DNA of 64,000 nucleotides from Epiperipatus broadwayi (Eukaryota > Onychophora > Udeonychophora > Euonychophora > Peripatidae), in assembly GCA_028023455.1 (NCBI GenBank), contig JAQFVV010000020.1, positions 4,819,092 through 4,883,091 of the forward strand, given 5' to 3'. A model generated the notes under the pieces. The model was not told the origin of the DNA, did not search any database, and worked only from the letters and a program-made list of their open reading frames with translations. This document shows, in pieces, positions 34,545 through 47,439 of this stretch (its first letter is position 1; each line of letters starts with the position of its first letter). A program made the translations under genes and the position numbers.

Positions 34545-34862
34545 TATTTATTCTTCCATTACTTCATTATTTGTACCCTTTCTGCTTTCAAGCATTTGCA
34601 TTCAATTAACAAATGCCTAATATTTTCTATGCCTTCCTTATACAATTTGCAGACTAAATCACCCATATTTTTCCATTTGAATGTACATTCTCTTGTTGCT
34701 AAAGATCCTGTTGGAGCCTTAAACAATAAACTACTTTCCTTGCTATTATCATAAATTAACTCACACCCAATATTCCATTTACTTCTATATATATTTAAAC
34801 TCTTTTTACTCTCCATACTAGTTCTCCATTTACTAGAGCTTAATTTATTACAAGAGAGACCT
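34545..34862 (-). pseudogene. LINE ORF2 C-terminal fragment
   Basis: An 85-residue open stretch on the minus strand ends with CKLYKEGIENIRHLLIECKC. This is the C-terminal Cys-His motif of many non-LTR ORF2 proteins (usually CxxC, then H and C), with the second Cys replaced by Tyr. The preceding ESSLLFKAPTGSLATRECTF matches the LLFKARTGSL...R block that precedes it in that LINE group. The RT domain itself is absent, so this is a 5'-truncated copy. It is a different family from the RTE fragments. Confidence 0.75.
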
Positions 34863-34949
34863 CTACAAATCTAAACACAAGATCGGGCCACTCTTATCTT
34901 CAACCTATTTTTCTAGACATGATAAAGAGTAATTTAAAGTGATTGGTTT

Positions 34950-35075
34950 ATCTTCACGCTTTCATTTCCAGTGCTTAAGATTTGCCCATACTTAAGCATT
35001 TGGGTAGAAAGAATAGGTGGATTCATTCTATTCTTTGGCGAAGACTTTATCTTGTGCTGGAAATGAAAGTATTCA
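34950..35075. repeat. Short inverted repeat
   Basis: CTTTCATTTCCAG (34962-34974) is inverted at about 35057-35069 (CTGGAAATGAAAG). An internal GCTTAAG...CTTAAGC hairpin lies at about 34975-35000. This resembles the small palindromic elements elsewhere, without a hammerhead core. Confidence 0.5.
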
Positions 35076-35079
35076 TTTA

Positions 35080-37570
35080 TTATTAACATTCATAAAAAAG
35101 CGCATGTACATTAACTTGAAATGCTGATCTTTAGTTTATTACAATTTATATACATCGCACTATATAAATAAATATCTCATTTAAATACCTTATTATATAG
35201 TGAAATTATCCACTGTCTTAAAATATACTATTTTAATTATACATTGTCCCAAAAGAAAGGTAAATAAAGAAAAAAATAAAAACATTAAAATTTATTAATT
35301 AATTAGAAGACTTTTCAGTATAAACAACCACTATTTCTTTTCTGCAATACTCTTTGAGAGTTTCGATAATATGAACTCATCAGTTACTTTTTTATGACTG
35401 TAAATAACAAACATCATTTTTTCAAATGATGAAACTTTAACTATAAAGATATCAATGCAAAATGATAAATCAAGCTTTAACAATTAACTAGAAATAAGAA
35501 ATTATTAAACATCATATATTTTTTATACATATCCTTAAATTTATTCAAAGGCATGCATGCCTTTTGCACACTAAATAACTATAATACAAAAATTATAATT
35601 ATAAATTCTTTTCATAAACCAATAAATGTATGCTAGGTTTTTTTCTTCACTTTTTTACCTTCAAAAATTTTAAATTGCTTTTAAAACTTAAAGGAAATGA
35701 TCATAATAATTTTATCCAAGTATAAAGAGAATTCACAAAGTACATCTATCCTGTAATGTTTGAAAATGAATTATCCTTTCATTAAATAAAGAAAAGTAAC
35801 TCCTTTTTATAATTATATATATATAAAGTTTTTAAGGAGTGTGGTTGAGTGAATGTATATACATATACTATACATATGTAAATATATGAACTTTGTAGAT
35901 TTTTTAATTTTTTAAAAATTATTTTTATTTATAATTTTAAATTGGATGGGTATTACCATTTTAAAATTAAGTTATATTACAGGTACGCATATATGTAGGT
36001 ATAAAAGACTATGTTTATATGTATGTGTGTGTTGAAAAATTATGTATATATAAGATAGCTCAGTAATCAACACATATTGTAAACAAAATATGAGCTATTG
36101 TCCACTAATTTTGATGACCTGTTAAGGAGTTTGTTAAAAATATAATAGATATGATAACCTCACTATAATTCCAGTTTCTTTATGCATTTGGGATGAAAGT
36201 GGCAATGGGTACATCAAGATGCTAGCAATAAAGCATAAAACTATTACTGCCTTGAAATTTGTGTATAAGTTTTCAGATCTACAAAAAATTTGAAGTAGAA
36301 ACTAATTAAATTCTTAATATCCTTTCAAATATAATGCTAGAATTATTCAAGCTTATACAAAATAAGATTGATTAAAAAAGGTGAACGCCACCGTGAACTC
36401 AATATCCATAGGGATATGACCGCCCCCCCAGTAGTAACTATTTTATTTGACTTTTATAGTTTTCTAAGTAACTTAGATTAACCTGGGGTCTTAATTCTAT
36501 AAGAATAGTTCAATGGCTATCTGAATTTGATGTATATTATCTATCTGAAAAAAAAAAAGTTTTGCATCCTAACAAAAAGATCCAAGTTTACCAGGTCTGG
36601 ATCATGATTTTGATAGGAAAATGTTCTAAATGTTAAATCATGGGACCAATTTCAGGTTCACATCAGATATGTTTAAAATATTATGCAAGTATTCTAAGTT
36701 TTTTTGTTTAAAAAAATTTGTTAATTAATAAAAATAGAATGATAACTAAGTAATAATACACAACTATTGTTGATGGTAGTTTGCCATTTCTTTAATGTAA
36801 TTTATTCTGACATCTCAATTAGCCTATATATTACTACTTAGTTACTCAATTAAAATAATTTCATTTTTAAAGCATTGTCTTTTGACTATAAAAATCAAGA
36901 ATTTTACATTTTTGCTAAATATTAATTTTAATTATTTGTGGTTATAATTTAGTCTTAATCTGAATTTGAGCTAAAACAAAAATATCTATTATAAAACTGG
37001 CATTAATGGAAAAATTATAATCTTTTTTTTAAAAAAAAAAAACAACTAAAAAATAATGTATAGAAAAAAAAACGTATGTCTTATATGAGCAGTAATTCAT
37101 TCTGGTTTTTTTACTCCAGAGCCATCTATTGTAAACTTGTATAATAAATGGATATGATGGTAGTGCCTTATCAAAAAACTTGGAATTAGTTTTTGACTAT
37201 TGGTCATTATCAATGCAAAGTATTATATTGTGCTTGTATATTCATCAGCCACTTTTAGTTGTTTATAGTCTCCAAGCTAAAAATTGAGATTAAAACAGTT
37301 TAAGGTTTTAAACTCAAGCTAACACTGTTTGTATAGTAAAACAAATTCAGTAAAATACCAAACTAATAATCCCACAATAGAATAAATAAGATTAAAGAAA
37401 ACAAAGAAAAGGCATACAAAGTTTTGTTAAAGATATATTACCAAAAGCTCAAGGATGCTAATAATGAGCCAATTGAGGTCATTTATATAGTATATAGTTT
37501 GGAGTCAGACTTTTATTATTCAATATGCAAGTTAGCTTGAATCTAAAATCTTAAAATGTTTGAATGCTCT
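35080..37570. other. AT-rich stretch, nothing recognised
   Basis: No domain, repeat or RNA fold was recognised. A short C run occurs near 36421. Confidence 0.4.
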
Positions 37571-37574
37571 TCCA

Positions 37575-37815
37575 TAATCATCATCATCATCACCAATTAT
37601 TATCAATCTACTGCAGGATGAAGATCTCTCCAAGTTCAATCCATTTTCTCCGATCTTTAGCTTCTCTTCTCCGCATCACCCCTGCACACTTTCTTATTTC
37701 ATCCATCCAACTCACATGTGATCTCTTTCTGGCTCTTTTACAATTTCTTGGAATCTAGTTTAACATTTCAATTATCCATCTATTATCATCTCTTTTAGCA
37801 ATATGTCCAGGATGA
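37575..37815 (-). pseudogene. RTE-like LINE, 3'-terminal fragment
   Basis: The minus strand translates as GHIAKRDDNRW, IPRNCKRARKRSHVSWMDEIRKCAGVM and ELGEIFILQ, ending in a (GATGAT)n tail. The plus-strand ORF starting at 37564 is its shadow. Confidence 0.85.
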
Positions 37816-37885
37816 TAATTAGAAACTAGTCTAGAGATTTGGATATAGCAGACAGTTAGTGTCCATTGATTTCTCAAATTTGAAA
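37815..37885 (+). mobile_element. Family C fragment
   Basis: GATGATAATTAGAAACTAGTC, GGATATAG and GTCCATTGATTTCTC align with the core and right arm of family C elements. It is truncated by the adjacent RTE 3' end. Confidence 0.45.
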
Positions 37886-38244
37886 TAGATTATTTTGGAG
37901 GAAAATAATGAGAGTAAAATACGGTGAGTATAGTTTAATATATAGAGATTATACTGTTACTCTTTCTTTTATAAATGATTGGTGTATTGTCATGCAGCAA
38001 ATCTTGAACAGCAGATGCTTGAATGGCTTTGTTCAGAATTAAGAGAAAAACTGTGAAAAAGCTCAAAAATTGTTTAACCAAAGTGCATATTGTTAAGAAA
38101 AAAAGTATACATAATGATATAAGGCATATCTAAAAGTTATATAAATTAAGTTACAAAATATTTGTACATTGCACATATTTATAAACACATTTCAGGAACA
38201 CTTTTCAGCAAAAAGTTTTTATTGTACACATATATTTATATACA

Positions 38245-38290
38245 ATCTAACATTTCAACTGTCTTGCAGTCTTCTTCAAAGCCACTTTTA
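38245..38290 (-). other. Hammerhead-like motif, family A
   Basis: On the minus strand: TTGAAGA (rc of 38272-38278; C3 changed to U), one A, stem GACTG/CAGTT, GAAAT and GTT, with CU before the core able to pair with AG after GUU. No palindrome surrounds this copy. Confidence 0.45.
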
Positions 38291-38689
38291 TTTAATTTTT
38301 TAAGAGTAAAAAAGAAAGGAGGGGGGGAATTTCTTAAAAATATATTGTTTGTTGCTAATATTGATATTATATTGACGTTTTAGTAGATCAATCCTTTCAT
38401 AATCCAAGCAGCAAAGATCATTCAAAGAAATATAGAAATTCTGAAAATCAGTTTTCCGATCTTCAACATCCAAGAAAACAAATCATTTCCTACAATTAAT
38501 ACATTTTCTGAATTTCTCAGCATTTTAAATAAAGAAGCGACATAATTAAATCTATTAAGAAAGGGAGGGCTTTATGAATGAAATATATAAATTGTTGGCA
38601 AAGTTGTTTATCAATTGTCTAAATGATAAATTGCATCAGTTGAAGTAATTTTATTATTTTAAAGAATTAATAAAAGAAAATATCAGAAA

Positions 38690-39860
38690 TTACAGACTTA
38701 CCCTTCAATCAGTTCTATGCAAAAACCATACAAAATAATTACAATTTGTCTTCAGTGAACTTAAAATTCTAATCAACCAATAGAGCAAGCTGGATTTAAA
38801 GATGGTTTTAGCACAATAGCTCATATCCAAGTATTAAAAGAAGTTATAGGAATGTGCAATGAATATGAGCTGCCATTATGCTTTGGATTTGTGGATTATA
38901 AAAAGGCATTTGATCTATAAGCATTTCTACGATGATTACAGCATTGGATCATCAAGATATAGCTATACCCAGAATATTTATCAAGAGACAACAACAATGA
39001 TTAGATTACATTATAATACTAAAAATATGGTGAAAGGTAAATATGGTGATTATATATCTCCAAAATATTTTACAGTACTTTTACAAGAAGCATTTTGTGG
39101 ATTAAAATGAAATGCTAAGGAAATAAATGTAAATAGAGATTATTTAATTTATCTAGATTTTATAGGTGATGTGGATTATTTTTGCAAATAATGCTTTACA
39201 GCTTCAGAAAATCAAGTTATCACATGAAAGTAAGAGAGTAAGACTAAAGTAATGTTCAATGGATTGTTTCAGGAAAAAATTATAGATAATCATGCATTAG
39301 AAGGTAACAACTGCAAGTACCTTGTGCATACTCTTAAAGCAGATAAAAACATGATGGATAAAATTTATTACAAAATTTAACTTGGCTGGAATGATTTCAG
39401 TGGAAATAACTTAAGACTAAAAGGAAATACATCTATATGTTTGGAAAAAGTTTTTAATGGATATGTTTTACCAGTTCTTACCTGTGGATATATGGACACA
39501 TAGCAATAGAGCAATACAAAGATTTCAGACCATTTGACAAAGTATGGAAAAATATTATGTTAGGAGTAGCAAAAAAAATTGAAAATGAAATACATGAATA
39601 AAAAACAAAGAAGTTTCACTGACATTCTTGAAACAATTAAGAGACTAAAATGGAGCTGGGATAAAAATATTGCTAGAAGAGATGATAATAGGTTAATAGT
39701 TAAAGTGTTAAATTGGATCTCAATGATTTATGGTATGGATGAACGAAATAGGAAGTTTTCTGATATATTGTGAAATGAGAAGTTAGGGTTAGAAGTAAAA
39801 GGATTAAGCTTGAAGAGATTTTAATCTTGCAGTGAACTGATAACATTTGAAAATGATCAT
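38690..39860 (+). pseudogene. RTE-like LINE, longest copy (RT domain to 3' end)
   Basis: From 38782 the translation includes EQAGFKDGFSTIAHIQVL and LCFGFVDYKKAFDL, the RT region with motif A (F-x-D-x-x-KAFD) at about 38870-38920. A decayed catalytic box (LDFIGDVDYF for LRFADDxxxF) lies near 39146-39180; the Asp pair is lost. The end segment (VLPVLTCG, IKRLKWSWDKNIARRDDNR, LNWI) lies at 39465-39730. Many stops and frameshifts separate the pieces. The endonuclease domain is missing, so it is 5'-truncated and dead. Confidence 0.85.
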
Positions 39861-39924
39861 TATATACATACTATGAATAATTACTTATAAGAGCTAAGAA
39901 TAAAACATTTTAAAATATACTATT

Positions 39925-39985
39925 AAACTACTAAACATCACATGATCACTATTGTATGGAGAGTTTTGCCTATTTTAAAATATAA
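39925..39985 (+). mobile_element. Family C terminal fragment
   Basis: CATCACATGATCACTATTGT followed by ATGGAGAGTTTTGCCTATTTT matches the flank and right end of family C palindromes. The rest is missing. Confidence 0.45.
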
Positions 39986-39989
39986 TATT

Positions 39990-42665
39990 CCCTCGAACTC
40001 TCTAGGAAAAAAAGGAAAGTAAAAGCATTATTCAGCTTCCTTATTAGTTGTCTTGCTTTAATCTTGTTTAACTCTCTAAAAACAATTAAATAACCATTTA
40101 CTGACAAAGTTTGAATAGGTACTGGGGTTATATATGGGTTCTTTATCTAAAAGAAAAAACTTAAACCTGAATAAAATGTGACATGGTTTTTCCATTTTAA
40201 CTAGAGCGGATTCAAATTTCAGCTGGTGGGTATATGGCCTAGTCATTACATTACAAAGTTTTATATACTTATGTATATATGTAGGATAACATCTAATTGC
40301 TATTTATTTGTCATATGAATAGTTGCTTGATTTTTTTTTGTAAACGTTTGGACATCAAAGCCATATTAGCTCTGAGCACAAATTTCATTCAAATAGCCAG
40401 ACTCTCTTAGCTTTCAACCAAACATTCCGACCCTGAGTACTTAGTCATGTACACACGTGCTGCATCTATATATGTATAAAATATATACCCATATTTTATG
40501 TACTATTTATACAATATTTTACCACTTTTTTTTTCCAGAGTAAATAAAATTTTTAAATCACTTAATAAATTGTCAATTAAAATTAAAATTTATATACTGC
40601 TGCATATTCGCTAATAATTTTCTTAAAACGTGTACTTCGCTTTAGGTTAGACAGTGACGTGACAACGATTTTCCTTGAGGACATATCTATGTAATACATC
40701 AAATTTCTTTTCTCGTTTATGAGATAAAAGTTTTTAAAAAAAGATCTTAATGAACTTCAATATTTATATAAACTTGTATTGAAGTACTCATCAAAAATAA
40801 AAATAATTGTTTACTTAAATAATTAATTAATTTTCTAGGTTTTTAAAAACAATACAGTCATACTTATATATATCACATTTGTTTTACTATTATTACAGAT
40901 CTAAGGACATTTTGATTATAAATAAAAATATCTTACCTTCAAGAATTCTGGAATCTTTACTCAATAAGAATCTTTACTCAATGAAAATAAAATATCATAG
41001 TTACTTTTTATAAAATTTATAAATTAATAACATTTGTCGACAGTTATAAAACTCATCTTAGGATTCACACTACTTTGATGACCTCAAATTCTTACCTTCA
41101 GGGCATAATCTTTAAAATAAAATAAAAAGACTTGTTTTTTTTTTTTGGACAAAGTTTCTACACACTGGTACTTACATTTATATTTAATTAATAAACACCA
41201 TAAATAAGTTATCCATTTCATTTTATAATACTTTTTTTAATATTGATATCTTATAAATCCATTTTATTTTAAGTAAAACTTTTAATTTATATACGAGTAA
41301 TTAGTAATGTAGCTTTCTAGTTTGTTTTTAAAATAACGTTATTATAAAAACGTTCAGTGCGGTTTAGGCTCAGACTCGGGAGATCAAAATTCCTGGACAA
41401 CTCAGGGGAGTAATAGTTTTAAAAAAACTAGATTAACTAAATAGAACTGTTATGTTTATTAATGTGATATTTGGGTACTCAAATGCACCCTTGAATCCAT
41501 GAGTAAATTAACCATGAGATTATTTTAAGGTAATAAATAAACATCTTAATGATTTTAAGAACTCATTAAATATTATGATTGTAGTCCTATATTTTTAAGA
41601 AACAATATTGGCATATAAAATAATAATATAATAAAAATTTGAATTATATTAACATGAAATGGTCTCTTCATTCAATGCAATGCAGAGACAATCAAATTAA
41701 GATAATACATCGTAATAAAAACATACATTTGTATATTGAGAAAGAAATATAATAGAGATTTTTAAACTTATTATGCATCTTAATATTGTGGATGGATATT
41801 GCTCTCCTGTGATTATTATCAAATTAATAATAAGTAATGCAACTCAAGCATCTACGAAAACCACGGTAATAGATGATTGGTTATTCTGATATGAAATCTA
41901 ATCAGTGATATGCATTTTTAAACAGGATCTTTCATAAACTAGTTAGGAAACCATAGAGATCCTTAAGATCCAAAAATTAATGCATAAGATTAGTTTATTT
42001 GACTGTACTAATTAACTTTAAGTAATCTATAGTCTTTAAATAGAAATCAAATTTTGCTTGTAAAAGACAGACTAATTAAGAAATTTCTAATCATGTCTGT
42101 CATCTCTAAATAAAATAAATAAGGCCAAAAGTTATTTAACTTAATGAGGAATTCTGGTATTAGAATTTCAAAGTAGATCAATAGGTGGATAATGCTACAT
42201 ACATATATCTGAGATTGTTCAGTTTCATAACTATGGCATTGATGTATTTCCATTTAAAAAGTATGAAATAGAAAAGATCTATCTTTGGAAACAATTTATT
42301 GCTAATGAAATGTTGTAAATAGCTTAGTTACTTTAAAAGTGGAGCTGTGCAACCATTTTATTGACCTAAATGTGTTGTAAGAAATATGAGTATGAAGTAG
42401 TTGAATCATACTTATTTTTTATATAAAACATATATTGGAATAACAGAAAGTACATTGACTGCATTCTGTCACGATGTCATAATGGTTTTTCAGTAGTATA
42501 ATTTTCAGGTTCAATATTTTTCTTATTATTTGCACTATTGTTAGTAGCAATGTTAGTATTATTACATTGAAAATTAATATTTTTTATAGTTTTGAGCTAT
42601 ACTTTATTCATATTATTGATGAATCAAACATGCATTTTACTAACTAATAATAACATAGTCAGATT
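39990..42665. other. AT-rich stretch, nothing certain
   Basis: A tRNA-like or S3-like scrap may lie at 41355-41425 (AGTGCGGTTTAGGCTCAGAC, AACTCAGGGG), but I could not confirm it. Otherwise there is no recognisable gene or repeat. Confidence 0.35.
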
Positions 42666-42671
42666 AATTTA

Positions 42672-42932
42672 TAACATAATTTAAACTAAATTAGCCAATC
42701 AATTCCCTGGTGACAAACTCTTAACAATTTTAACATCACTAAAATAATTAACCAATCAGCTCTTTCAACACAATTCCTCATCTGTCTTCAGATGTTTTAT
42801 ATGTTATGAAATAATTATTCTGAGAGAACTAATTGTCTGTTTATTTTAGTGTGATGTTGAAGATAGTAATAACTTGTTACCAGTGAATTAGTTGGCTGCT
42901 TTAATTTAAATTTTGTTAAAGAATGATTAAGT
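42672..42932. repeat. Imperfect inverted repeat
   Basis: The left arm (about 42676-42775: TTAGCCAATCAATTCCCTGG, AACATCACTAAAATAA) is inverted against the right arm (about 42825-42930: TTATTTTAGTGTGATGTT, CCAGTGAATTAGTTGGCTGC). The centre has CATCTGTCTTCAGATG; its minus strand reads CTGAAGA, as in family A, with a TTGAAAG further on. It is probably an older family A-type palindrome. Confidence 0.55.
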
Positions 42933-43384
42933 TATATTTTTGGTAATATCCAATTTATTTCAGAATCTAAATAAATAATATTTATTATTTTTTTTTATGT
43001 TGGAGCAAAAAAAAAAAAATAGCACTTCTGATTAAATTTTGGCAGTGATAATCATAATGAGATTGGCCCTATATTGGAAAAGGATGTTTTTAATGTAAAG
43101 TTTGTTTATATAATATCCAAATTATTCAACAGCTTTCAAAAAAACATAAAATAGTATGAATTACTTTTTAAAAATACTTTCATTAATTTATGAGTGAAAA
43201 ATTAAGAAACTTTTTTTTTTTTACTGAAATAATTTGTCAGTTATGTCTATATATATGGTGATAGGAAGATTTTACAGATATATTATATTACTATTTTTAA
43301 CAACCCACAAAATATATCATACATATGTATTTATAATTTAATATATCCAGCACACAGTTCTTCTTTTCAAAATAGTTCATATAT

Positions 43385-43634
43385 ATCTAATATAGAAATA
43401 AAACAAACTAACTCCTTTTTTAAAAAACTTGATTTTTTATGACTATAATCATGAAAAAGAAATCCGACGTTTCAACTATTTTTTATAGTCTTTTTCAAGG
43501 CACACTTATCTCACTCCCCTTTCCTATTACAATCACAACTTAAACATCAGATTTCTTTTTCATGATTATAGTCATAAAAAATCAAGTTTTAAAAAGAAGG
43601 AGTTAGTTTGTTTTATTTCTATATTATATATGTA
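43385..43634. mobile_element. Palindromic element, family A
   Basis: The left arm (about 43391-43467) and right arm (about 43545-43630) share AAACTAACTCCTTTTT, CTTGATTTTTTATGACTATA and ATCATGAAAAAGAAAT. On the minus strand the left side of the loop carries TTGAAAA (rc of about 43493-43499), one A, a six-pair stem GACTAT/ATAGTT, GAAAC and GTC (rc of 43465-43476), with CC before the core and GG after GUC. Two core positions (C3, G8) are mutated. Confidence 0.65.
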
Positions 43635-43639
43635 TTTAT

Positions 43640-44960
43640 ATAACCATTAGAAAAGATCAATACTTAGACAATTCCAATATAGATAACAATCAAGAATTTC
43701 AAACTGTTGTCAAGGCAACCTCCATTTAGCAATGGAGGTGGAATCTCATCTCTATTAATGGTTTCATATATTTATATAGACACTAAAGATTGCAACTTGA
43801 CCACAGAGATTGACATTATTGATAGAAAGTTTAAATAAACCTCCTTAAACAGGTAAACATAACCTGCTCTGAATGCAGACTAATAAATAGTCAATTATAG
43901 CATTACAAATTGCAATTATAATTTTCAAATTGCACCCAAAATATTACTTAAATAATAAGTGTAATCATTTTCAACGCTAAATAGGTTTATAAGTAACCAT
44001 TAGAAACCAATCAACACTTAGACAATCCCAATATAGATAAGTATCAAGAATTTCAAACTGTTGTCAAAGCAACCTTGTTTTAGCAATAGAGGTGGAATCT
44101 CATCTCTATTAATGGTACCCTATAAATATTTATATAGACACTAAAGATTGCAATTTGACCACAGAGATTGAAATTATTGATAGAAAGAAGTTTAAATAAA
44201 TCTCCTTAAACAAGTAAATATAACCTGTTCTGAATGCAGACTAATAAATAGTCAGTTATAATATTACAAACTGCAATCATAAATTTAAAATTGCACAGAT
44301 TTAATAAGATTATGAATACCAACAAGAATATCACATGACTTTTTCATCATCATTCTTAACCATTATCGATTCAATGCAGGATGAATATTTCTCCAATCTA
44401 CTCTGATATCTAACCTCTCTTCTCCACATCATGCCATCACACTTCCTTACTCATCCATCCATTTTACACGTGGTATCTTTCTAGGTGCTCAAGCTTGATA
44501 ATAGTTTAAAATTGCTGATTGTTATTGATATTGGGATTGTCTAAGTGTTGACTGTTTTCTAATGGTTACTTATAAACCCATTTAACCTTGAGCATTATTA
44601 CACTTATTATTTAAGTAATGCTTTGTTGGGTGCAATTTGAAAATTATAATTGCAATTTGTAATGTTATAAGTGACTATTTATAGTCTGCATTCAGAACCG
44701 GTTACATTTACCTGTTTAAGGAGGTTTATTTAATCTTCTTTCTATCAATAATTTTAATTTCTGTAGTCAAGTTGCAATCTTTAGCATCTATATAAATATA
44801 TGGGATCATTGACAGAGGTGAGACTCCACCACTATAGCTAAAAGAGGTTGCCTTGACAACAGTTTGATATTAGGATTGTCTAAGTGTTGACTGGTTTCTA
44901 ATGGTTACTTATAAACCCATTTAGCCTTTAACATTATTATACTTTTATATATATATAATG
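43640..44960. repeat. Direct and inverted 330-bp repeat complex
   Basis: Two direct units (about 43645-43985 and 43990-44300) share TTAGACAAT(T/C)CCAATATAG, AAACTGTTGTCAA(G/A)GCAACC, GGTGGAATCTCATCTC, AAGATTGCAA(C/T)TTGACCACAG and TGAATGCAGACTAATAAATAG. A third unit (about 44510-44870) and the start of a fourth (to about 44950) are in inverted orientation. A minus-strand RTE tail (44301-44487) sits at the pivot. There is no coding content. A tandem array that was later inverted around the RTE fragment explains the layout. Confidence 0.75.
44301..44490 (-). pseudogene. RTE 3' end, inverted duplicate of 45600-45787
   Basis: The minus strand gives the decayed RTE end (RKIPHV, FILHCIDNG-like). 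The sequence outside the LINE, on its 3' side (TCATGTGATATTCTTGTTGG and ATTCATAATCTTATTAAATC), is the same as that following the plus-strand RTE at 45490-45740. Two independent insertions would not share that flank, so one is an inverted copy of the other. Confidence 0.75.
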
Positions 44961-45329
44961 ATATCTCTAAATCATGCCTGTGATGTTGGGTTAGAATCTA
45001 GGTTAAGTAAAACCTTAAAAAATTATTTTATATTCTAAATAGACTACCAATCAAAATAACTATCCAAAATTATTTGGTTATCTTTATGTACTTGATAAGA
45101 CTGTGTACAATACTTTTTCATTCGGAAGATTGCTGAAAATGCTTTAGCTTTGATCCTTCAATAGGCTATTTAATAATTTTTATATATTTATAGACTATAT
45201 AGGATATAATAATTTTATATATCCTTTTTTTAATTTCCTGAATTGTTCTGGAAGAGACATACTCAGAATAACTAGATATCATGTCATTTTTTGTTTTTTA
45301 AACTTCAGGACATTCGTTTGAAGGAACAG

Positions 45330-45445
45330 AAGATGGCTCTTAGATGTATTAGGTCCTTTTATCACTGATAAGGATAAAAGCCAGAAATTAGTATGAAGAT
45401 GGGGATTTTATAGCACTATATCACTTGATGTTCATTAATTATTTA
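45330..45445 (+). mobile_element. Family C remnant with decayed hammerhead-like core
   Basis: CACTGATAAGGATAAAAGCC followed by AGAAATTAGTATGAAG, GATGGGGATTTTATAGCAC and TTCATTAATT aligns to the family C centre and right arm. The core G8 and the triplet are changed, so it should be inactive. Confidence 0.5.
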
Positions 45446-45489
45446 AACTTAAAGCAGTGTTTAGAGTATGATAGATTTAGAGCATGGTG

Positions 45490-45750
45490 GATGTATATAA
45501 GTAATCACATGAAAAGTAATTGGGCTGGAAATATTGCTAGAAGAGATGATAATAGATGGACATTCAAAATCTTAAACTGGATTCCAAGATACTGTAAAAG
45601 ACCTAGAAAGATACCACATGTAAGATGAATGGATGAGTAAGGAAGTGTGATAGCATGATGTGGAGAAGAGAGGTTGGAGATCGGAGTAGATTGGAGAGAT
45701 ATTCATCCTGCAGTGAATTGATAATGGTTAAGAATGATGATGAAAAAGTC
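45490..45750 (+). pseudogene. RTE-like LINE, 3'-terminal fragment
   Basis: The frame at 45515-45628 reads NWAGNIARRDDNRWTFKILNWIPRYCKRPRK. After a shift, the end motif ILQ-IDNG and a GATGATGA tail follow (to 45742). Its end and 3' flank are duplicated in inverted orientation at 44301-44487. Confidence 0.85.
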
Positions 45751-45789
45751 ATGTGATATTCTTGTTGGTATTCATAATCTTATTAAATC

Positions 45790-47435
45790 CGTTATTTGTA
45801 ATCATTGGTAATCCAGAAAGAAGACTTATCGGGAAGACTCATTTCATAAGGATATTTATTTTCCCTACCTGGGACAGAAAAGTGAAATTGATTATCAATA
45901 ATAAAATAAACAAATTGCTTTGCACCTTTTTTCGCTTAAAAATGTTAACTTCTCAAATTATTTAATACCTAATATCAACATATTTATAATATATTGCTTA
46001 ATTAAAACGCTGTTAATGCAATACTTTTTATTAAACTTTGACGCGAAATGAGTCTTTAGAGACAATAATAAACATTTTTAACGTTTTATAGTGCATAAAA
46101 TATTACCGTTAAAGCTAACTATTCATATATTAGATTTTTTTTTTAATTTCAAGAGAGAGATAAGTTTAATAAAGTACAATCCATAAAATGCAATAAATTC
46201 GAAGCTTTTATTATATTATTGTATTCACGTGTTTTTAAATAATTCACCAATTAAGTTTGTTAAATTAAACGCCTCTATAAAACTGCAATATAAACTTAAT
46301 ATTCATTAATAAATGTAAATAAAATTTAGATATGATATAAAATAAAATAAAAACTGCTGCCACCTGGGAAAAGATACTGATGAATGTTAGAAAATCAATC
46401 TGTAATTTGATTAATCAACAAAAAGTTGAATAATAGTTTAATTATGGTATGTATGGCGGATTAATCTCAATACCTGGCTGAGATTTATTCCCGCATTAGC
46501 CAGCATACATAGAACATTGAATGTGTGAAAAGAATGTATCGTTAAAATAAACTGATCCAAAAATTTGTGACATAAATCTTAATAACAAATGTATTCTAAA
46601 CACACAAATATCACGAATGTGCACACACACATATATATATATAGTTACTTACAAATATTCTTTATACAAAGATCATCAAAAATGGAAATAAGTTTACTCC
46701 ATTATGCTGATTATTGCCGTTAAATAAAGATATTTTTATATCATATCAGTATGATTTATTTAAATTATTACAAAGACTAACCAGAAAAAGTAAAATAAAG
46801 ACGTATACGACTTCATAAATAGTTTCCCTGCATCTACACGGGACTTACAAGAGGTAGATAACTCTGGAATATGAGCTTTTTCTCTCTGAAGATTTTTAGC
46901 CCTCCCTAAATCCTTAGCAAATAAACTTATTTATTATCTTCCAAGTATCTGAAATAATTAATTAAATAATGGACTTTTAGCAAAAGTAATTAATATAGGT
47001 TGTTTTGTAAAAACAACCTCAGATAATCTTAATTAATAATCCTTTTACAGACTAATATTAAAATAATCCTGACTGCAATGCATTGCATTTATCTCAACTT
47101 TATTTCAGAACTACGCTTTTCTTGCTCATTTACATTTTATTTCATATATAATCTTGGAGAAGTTTGGGTGATTTTTTTTTTCTGGTGGATCATCTTGAAC
47201 TTCATCTTTTGGAGTTTCTGGATTGGTGTCTGGATGAACTCTGATAATTTTTTGTTTTCAGCACCTTCAGAATTTTCTCTAGTCAAACTCTTCTTCTGCA
47301 GAATAACATTACTACTGCTATCTTCACTTTACAACTTCTATCACAATACCAGTTTTATTGCAATATTTCAGGTGATCTATGTTTTCTAAAGATGCAATTA
47401 TATTCAATTTACATTATAGCTATTTGTTTATATAA
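45790..47435. other. AT-rich stretch, no gene recognised
   Basis: The 103-codon ORF at 47078-47389 is rich in Phe, Trp and Leu from TTT-rich sequence and has no domain I know. Short dinucleotide runs lie at 46620-46645. Confidence 0.4.
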
Positions 47436-47439
47436 AATC

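Noticed and set aside
43640-44960. CRISPR-like array
   Set aside because: The repeats are about 330 bp without regular short spacers, and the window is eukaryotic.
47078-47389. 103-codon Phe/Trp-rich ORF
   Set aside because: Biased T-rich composition, no motif and no splice or promoter context.
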